DNA from: Agrobacterium larrymoorei
GTDB taxonomy: Bacteria; Pseudomonadota; Alphaproteobacteria; Rhizobiales; Rhizobiaceae
Direction of reading: 5' to 3'
NCBI RefSeq assembly: GCF_030819275.1
Contig: NZ_JAUTBL010000002.1
Span: forward strand, 436,501-500,500
DNA length: 64,000 bases
Part shown: positions 59,838 to 64,000 of the stretch, one piece after another
How positions within the stretch are numbered: the stretch's first letter is position 1
Layout: the number at the start of each line of letters is the position of its first letter
Made by a program: the position numbers and the translations under genes
Notes under the pieces: generated by a model
Databases searched by the model: none
Told to the model about the DNA's origin: nothing
The model's input: only the letters and a program-made list of their open reading frames with translations

Positions 59838-60056
59838 ATGACAAAAGAAGAAGTCCTTGAATTCCCGGGCGTCGTGACCGAACTCCTGCCCAATGCGACG
59901 TTTCGTGTGAAGCTGGAAAACGAGCATGAGATCATTGCTCACACGGCAGGACGCATGCGCAAGAACCGTATCCGCGTTCTCGCTGGCGACAAGGTCCTGG
60001 TCGAAATGACCCCTTATGACCTCACCAAAGGCCGTATCACCTACCGTTTCAAGTAA
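59838..60056 (+). CDS. infA: translation initiation factor IF-1
   Basis: A 72-residue OB-fold protein ([40 protein letters not shown]) that binds the A site of the 30S subunit during initiation. Full length and fully typical. It lies 107 bases after the phosphatase gene and 30 bases before maf. Confidence 0.98.
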   Translation: MTKEEVLEFPGVVTELLPNATFRVKLENEHEIIAHTAGRMRKNRIRVLAGDKVLVEMTPYDLTKGRITYRFK

Positions 60057-60086
60057 TCGCCCGATAGATCGGACGGCTGGCAGAGC

Positions 60087-60710
60087 ATGACAGACCCAAA
60101 ACAAAAGCTGATTCTGGCTTCCGGATCGCCACGCCGTCTTGAGCTCCTGCATCAGGTGGGTATCGAACCCACGCGCCTGATGCCGATGGACATCGACGAA
60201 ACTCCCGCGCGCCTCGAACATCCCCGCACACTCTGCCGTCGCCTGTCTTTGCAGAAGGCACAGGCCGCTCACAAAGCGGTCAAGGGCGAACTCGCTTGGC
60301 GGGATGCCTATATTCTTGGTTCGGATACGGTCGTCGCCGTCGGTCGCAGGATCGTCGGCAAGGCGGAATATATCGAGGACGCTTCGGCGGCTCTCCATCT
60401 TCTCTCAGGCAGAAGCCACTGGGTCTATACGGGCATTTGCCTGATTACCCCGAACGGCAAGGTGCGTCAGAAGGTGGCCGAAACCAAGGTCCGCTTCAAG
60501 CGTTTGTCGCAGTTCGAAATTGAAAACTACATCGCGTCCGGCCAATGGCGTGGCAAGGCTGGCGCCTATGCCATCCAGGGCATTGCCGGCTGCTTCGTGC
60601 AGAAGCTGACGGGATCCTACACCAATGTGGTGGGACTGCCGCTTTATGAGACGGCGGCGCTTCTGGCAGGCGAGGGCTTCGAAGTCACGTCGGGCTGGCA
60701 GGAAGGCTGA
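60087..60710 (+). CDS. maf: Maf-family nucleotide pyrophosphatase
   Basis: 207 residues. N-terminal motif [19 protein letters not shown], the catalytic Asp in [17 protein letters not shown], and [20 protein letters not shown]. Maf enzymes hydrolyse non-canonical or modified nucleoside triphosphates and affect septum formation. It is followed after 5 bases by yacG. Confidence 0.95.
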   Translation: MTDPKQKLILASGSPRRLELLHQVGIEPTRLMPMDIDETPARLEHPRTLCRRLSLQKAQAAHKAVKGELAWRDAYILGSDTVVAVGRRIVGKAEYIEDASAALHLLSGRSHWVYTGICLITPNGKVRQKVAETKVRFKRLSQFEIENYIASGQWRGKAGAYAIQGIAGCFVQKLTGSYTNVVGLPLYETAALLAGEGFEVTSGWQEG

Positions 60711-60715
60711 GAAGC

Positions 60716-60931
60716 ATGACGTCCGATCCCAAGGTCACGCCCCTACGCAAGGCACAGCCATGCCCCGAATGCGGCAGGCCATCGACCCGCGAAGATTATC
60801 CCTTCTGTTCCGATCGTTGCCGCTCGCTCGATCTATCCCGTTGGCTGAACGGCTCTTACGCCATTCCCGTCGCCGATGACGAGGAACTCGCCGACAAGCA
60901 GCGCCGCACCGATAACGATAGCGACTATTAG
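60716..60931 (+). CDS. yacG: DNA gyrase inhibitor YacG
   Basis: A 71-residue zinc-finger protein with four Cys (CPECGRP ... [15 protein letters not shown]). YacG binds GyrB and blocks DNA binding. Last gene of the housekeeping block; the next gene on the right converges from the other strand after 159 bases with no clear terminator. Confidence 0.94.
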   Translation: MTSDPKVTPLRKAQPCPECGRPSTREDYPFCSDRCRSLDLSRWLNGSYAIPVADDEELADKQRRTDNDSDY

Positions 60932-61090
60932 AGGCGCAGTTCGTTCAGCGGGACGCGCGGCGCGCCAACTTTTTGAACCTGCGCATCGTGCTTATACAAA
61001 AATCCTTCCGAATCCGGGCGAACGCTGTAAGCGCGTCTCATCGAGGGGTTCACTGAACCAAGAAGACGCCTTGACGTTTGACCGGCACCT

Positions 61091-63223
61091 CTACCTACCT
61101 AGAATGAGAAGAGACGTATCGGTGGTGGACTGGTTCTGTGCGTCGTACAGCGCTGTAAAGCGCTTCACCAATCCATCTACATAAGTGGTGTCATTCAGCT
61201 TGGTGACGTCCATGAATTTCTTCACGACAGCAACCTGCTTGTCGACATCCATATTGCCAATAGCGGCAGGCAGGCTGAACGTGGTCTTGAAGAATTCGAA
61301 CAGAGCCTTGTCGGCGAGGATCGTGTAGGCACTCGTAATATCTGGCGCTTTCCGCTTGAAGTAAAGCGCCAGGCGCACGGCAGCGTTTTGGTCGCCCTGT
61401 TGTTCTTCGAGCGTCTGTCGTACATATTGTGTCGTCGTGTCCAAAATGGCACCGCGTTGCTGAATGCCCTTCTTCGCCGTTGGGTCTAGCTTGCCTTGGG
61501 TGTTGAAGTTGAATGACGCCACGATTTGGGCGAACTTGCTATCGCTCTGGAGATTCACAAAGCTTTTCGGATCGGAAAGATCCGATTTGAACATTCTACG
61601 AAGGTCGGATGCATTGACGCTTTTAGGATCTATGCCATTCGCTTCAAAAATGAAGCTGGTCAGTCGCGTATCGGCGATCAACTGATCGGAGGATGTGATC
61701 TCCATCATCTTCGTCTTGTAGTAGTCAATTTCTTTATCGGCCGCCTTCGTTGCGGTCGTCAGCGCTGCGCCCGTCAAAGACCTTAGTTTCGTAGTTTTAT
61801 ATTCGGTCGTCAGCTGCTGGACCATGCTCTGCGACTGCGCGGTCAGCGGAGATTCGGTAGTGCCATCGGAGGAAAAATTGAAAGCTTTTGCAAGTTGGAC
61901 GAAGCGATCGTCTTTTAATGTGTTGACATAACTTTTCTTGTTATCAGTGTCGCTTGTCAGGATCCTCTTTAACTTCGTCGTCGAAACCTCGTCAGGGTCG
62001 ATCCCATAAGCACGCAGAGCCACGTTCCAGATTTCCGTGACCTGATCATTGTTTGCGTCATCGTCCTTTTTGTTGGAAACAAAAAAGTCGTCGAGTTTCG
62101 TTACTTTCGCGATACGCGACTCATAATTCGCGGCGGCTTTGTCGATCGAAGCACTACGCTCTTTGACGAATATATCACTATACTGTGTCGCAAGCTTCGA
62201 AACCTGGTCAGTGGTTTGCGGCGTTTTTCCTGGCGTGACGGAGCCATCGTTTTCGAAGTTAAAGAACGAAAGGAGCTTGGTGTTGCCATAGACTGTCGCA
62301 AAGGATTCGCTCGACATAAGGCTAGCAACGCTGCTGGCCTGAATGGATGTGGGAAGGCTAAATGCGGTCTTGACATAGCTGAGAAGGCGGCTGTCCTTTA
62401 CCAGATCCTGTGCACTCGTAACCTGAGAGATATGTTTTTCCCAATATCGCTGGTTGGCACTCAACAGCGTGTTCGATTGGAAGGTCGACATCTTCGCAAC
62501 ATAGTCGAGCTTCAGGTCTTCAGTCTGATCCGCCGTCTGAACCTGACCATTGATCGTGCCGTCCGAATTGAAGTTGAAGGCCCGTGTAAGCTGCTTCCAT
62601 GCTGTGTTACTCGCTTTGTTGGCCACACTGTTCGGATCGTTCAGGTCGCTTGTCAAAACCTGCTTAAGATAGTCTCTTGAGGTAAACGTTGGATCCAGGC
62701 CGGCGGCATTCAGCATGTAGGTACGGAGCTTGGCGTTGTTGACCAGGTCGTCAACATTCGTAACCGAGCCAATTTGACTTGAAAAGTAGGCTGACTCCTG
62801 TTTGATCCTGCTCTCTTCTGCCGGAAACGACGCTTGATAAGCTTCAGCGAGCTTGTCGGCCTGCGCCGTGTTCTGGGCAACTTTAGTATCCCCAGCGAAG
62901 TTGAACGCCTGCGCGAACTGCAAATATCGCTTGTCTGCAAGCGTATTGGCAAAACTCGTCTGGTCGTTGAGATCGCTTTCAAGGACTTTGCGCATGAAGC
63001 CTTTGCCGAAGGTCATCTCTTCAAGGCCGTAAGCCTTCATCGCGTAGGAATAGAGCCGATAATTGTCCAGAAACTCGTCGACCGTTTTAACGTTGTCGAT
63101 ATTGGCTTCGTAATAGTCTGTTTCGCGTTTCACAACGGACTGCTCGCTGACTTTTGACAACGAAGTCTTGAGGTCACGATTAACGTTTAAATAGCTTACA
63201 TAGCTGGACAGAGCGGAAACCAT
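61091..63223 (-). CDS. DUF1217 multi-repeat flagellar-locus protein
   Basis: A 710-residue protein (MVSALSSYVSYLNVNRDLKT) of six repeated units of about 110-130 residues. Each contains a Y-x-x-x-I-x-x-[IV]-[TS] helix, an LxxYxxxAxGL-like segment, an [LM]xSDLxDxxS motif and an AFNFxxDG end. The sixth unit (YFKRKAPDITSAYTILADKA) resembles the single-domain DUF1217 proteins. DUF1217 genes sit in flagellar clusters of Rhizobiales; the function is unknown. ATG 63223 is chosen because a candidate box lies 25 bases upstream. Divergent from flhA. Confidence 0.85.
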   Translation of the reverse strand: MVSALSSYVSYLNVNRDLKTSLSKVSEQSVVKRETDYYEANIDNVKTVDEFLDNYRLYSYAMKAYGLEEMTFGKGFMRKVLESDLNDQTSFANTLADKRYLQFAQAFNFAGDTKVAQNTAQADKLAEAYQASFPAEESRIKQESAYFSSQIGSVTNVDDLVNNAKLRTYMLNAAGLDPTFTSRDYLKQVLTSDLNDPNSVANKASNTAWKQLTRAFNFNSDGTINGQVQTADQTEDLKLDYVAKMSTFQSNTLLSANQRYWEKHISQVTSAQDLVKDSRLLSYVKTAFSLPTSIQASSVASLMSSESFATVYGNTKLLSFFNFENDGSVTPGKTPQTTDQVSKLATQYSDIFVKERSASIDKAAANYESRIAKVTKLDDFFVSNKKDDDANNDQVTEIWNVALRAYGIDPDEVSTTKLKRILTSDTDNKKSYVNTLKDDRFVQLAKAFNFSSDGTTESPLTAQSQSMVQQLTTEYKTTKLRSLTGAALTTATKAADKEIDYYKTKMMEITSSDQLIADTRLTSFIFEANGIDPKSVNASDLRRMFKSDLSDPKSFVNLQSDSKFAQIVASFNFNTQGKLDPTAKKGIQQRGAILDTTTQYVRQTLEEQQGDQNAAVRLALYFKRKAPDITSAYTILADKALFEFFKTTFSLPAAIGNMDVDKQVAVVKKFMDVTKLNDTTYVDGLVKRFTALYDAQNQSTTDTSLLILGR

Positions 63224-63247
63224 AACGAGCCTTGCTTCTTGGAAGAC

Positions 63248-63270
63248 CGTATCATGGCCGACTTGCACGC
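63248..63270 (-). promoter_or_regulatory. weak flagellar-regulon box before the DUF1217 gene
   Basis: On the minus strand: GCGTGCAAGT, 8 bases, ATACG. Same spacer as the stronger boxes but several mismatches; 25 bases before the chosen start. It lies in the 318-base divergent region shared with flhA, which otherwise holds no gene. Confidence 0.3.
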
Positions 63271-63420
63271 TTTCATGGCGCCTATACCGAAATGCACCGT
63301 ACCACAAAACAGAAGCGGCCCAAAGCTAAAAAATGCAACTGTGTCATGGCCATGAGGCCCAAGCTACAACTGGACAGAGGCCACAAACGAAGAGCTCTTT
63401 CCGAGCCCAAAACTCCATTC

Positions 63421-63443
63421 TCGCACAAGCTTGACCCATTAAG
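63421..63443 (+). promoter_or_regulatory. flagellar-regulon box before flhA
   Basis: TCGCACAAGC, 8 bases, TTAAG: a full first half and four of five bases of the second, about 100 bases before flhA. Confidence 0.5.
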
Positions 63444-63541
63444 CCTCGGTCGTTGATCTGCGTCCAACGGGTCGGCAAGGCCTTTTCATGATGGAGAGGT
63501 TCTGGACGTCCTGCCGGTTCTCATGATGAGATGGAGTTAGA

Positions 63542-64000
63542 ATGGCTACCCCGCCCAGCGTAATGCCACTTCCGAAAGTCGCCCCCCGAGGGCGCGACAT
63601 TGGGTTTGCTGCGGGCATCGTTGCCATTTTGTGCATCCTGTTCCTGCCGATCCCGCCATTCATTATCGACATGGGATTGGCTTTCTCGATTGCCTTTTCC
63701 GTTCTGATCCTGATGGTATCGTTGTGGATTCACCGTCCGCTCGACTTCTCCTCCTTCCCGACGATCCTGCTGATTTCCACCATGATCCGCCTCGCGCTCA
63801 ACATTGCGACGACGCGCGTGATCCTGTCCCATGGTCACCAGGGTCATGATGCCGCTGGCGGTGTCATTGCGGGCTTTTCCAGCCTCGTCATGTCCGGCGA
63901 CTTCGTCATCGGTCTGATCGTCTTCCTCATCCTCATCGTGGTGAACTTCATCGTCATCACCAAGGGTGCCACGCGCATCGCGGAAGTTGGCGCCCGCTTC
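63542..64000 (+). CDS. flhA: flagellar export gate protein FlhA (5' part)
   Basis: The first 153 residues are in the window. They cover the first membrane segments ([35 protein letters not shown]), the conserved [20 protein letters not shown] motif and the FHIPEP-like loop region [16 protein letters not shown]. FlhA forms the nonameric export gate with FlhB and FliPQR. The gene is open to the right edge. Confidence 0.96.
   Translation, partial: MATPPSVMPLPKVAPRGRDIGFAAGIVAILCILFLPIPPFIIDMGLAFSIAFSVLILMVSLWIHRPLDFSSFPTILLISTMIRLALNIATTRVILSHGHQGHDAAGGVIAGFSSLVMSGDFVIGLIVFLILIVVNFIVITKGATRIAEVGARF

Noticed and set aside
60932..61090. tRNA gene expected after yacG in some relatives
   Set aside because: No cloverleaf can be formed in this 159-base stretch.

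Overview
The window is chromosomal DNA of an alphaproteobacterium of the Rhizobiaceae (Agrobacterium/Rhizobium/Sinorhizobium group). The evidence is gene content: the LuxR-type pair VisN/VisR, the orphan OmpR-type activator Rem, the motility proteins MotC and MotD (FliK), FlaF/FlbT, several short flagellin paralogues, and dispersed rhizobial palindromic intergenic repeats. The species cannot be fixed from sequence reading alone.

Layout. (1) 1-3.9 kb: end of an oligopeptide/dipeptide-type ABC transporter (permease tail, two ATPases), an Asp/Glu racemase-family protein and an RpiR-type regulator. (2) 4.1-14.7 kb: an accessory block holding a SPINDLY-family (GT41) O-glycosyltransferase, a frameshifted UDP-galactopyranose mutase (glf) and a 2376-residue protein made almost entirely of about 296 octapeptide repeats rich in Ser/Thr. 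(3) 14.9-20.7 kb: fliF, visN, visR and a chemoreceptor. (4) 20.7-26.6 kb: a transporter-like hybrid histidine kinase, mscL and an aminotransferase. (5) 26.6-34.8 kb: the minus-strand operon motA-fliM-fliN-fliG-flhB-orf, divergent from flgF-fliI-orf. (6) 35.0-42.4 kb: a second GT41 glycosyltransferase and four flagellin genes, with an IS1182-type transposase remnant inside the array. (7) 42.6-54.4 kb: fliH-like gene, motB, motC, motD/fliK, a lytic transglycosylase, rem, then flgE-flgK-flgL-flaF-flbT-flgD-fliQ. (8) 54.7-60.9 kb: tRNA-Thr and a housekeeping block (murA, DUF2948, hisD, UPF0262, a low-molecular-weight phosphatase, infA, maf, yacG). (9) 61.1-64 kb: a six-unit DUF1217 protein divergent from flhA, which runs off the end.

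How the genes fit together. VisN/VisR and Rem would switch on the basal body, switch, motor, hook and filament genes. I found a recurrent intergenic sequence, TCRCRCAAGS-N8-MTARS, upstream of fliF, motA, flgF, the fliH-like/motB operon, flgE, flhA and (first half only) flaD. The same box, with exactly the same 8-base spacer, also precedes both GT41 glycosyltransferases and the giant octapeptide-repeat gene. This suggests that the repeat protein and the glycosyltransferases belong to the flagellar regulon. Three flagellin mRNAs share a conserved leader in which GTCCCT is complementary to the Shine-Dalgarno AGGGGC, a likely translational switch (FlbT is encoded nearby).

The most novel candidate is the GT41 - glf - octapeptide-repeat unit: a possible flagellum-co-regulated, O-glycosylated Ser/Thr-repeat protein. 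The genes flgB, flgC, fliE, flgG, flgA, flgI, flgH, fliL and fliP, which follow fliI in well-studied relatives, are not in the window, nor is the che operon expected near fliF, so the cluster is rearranged or split.
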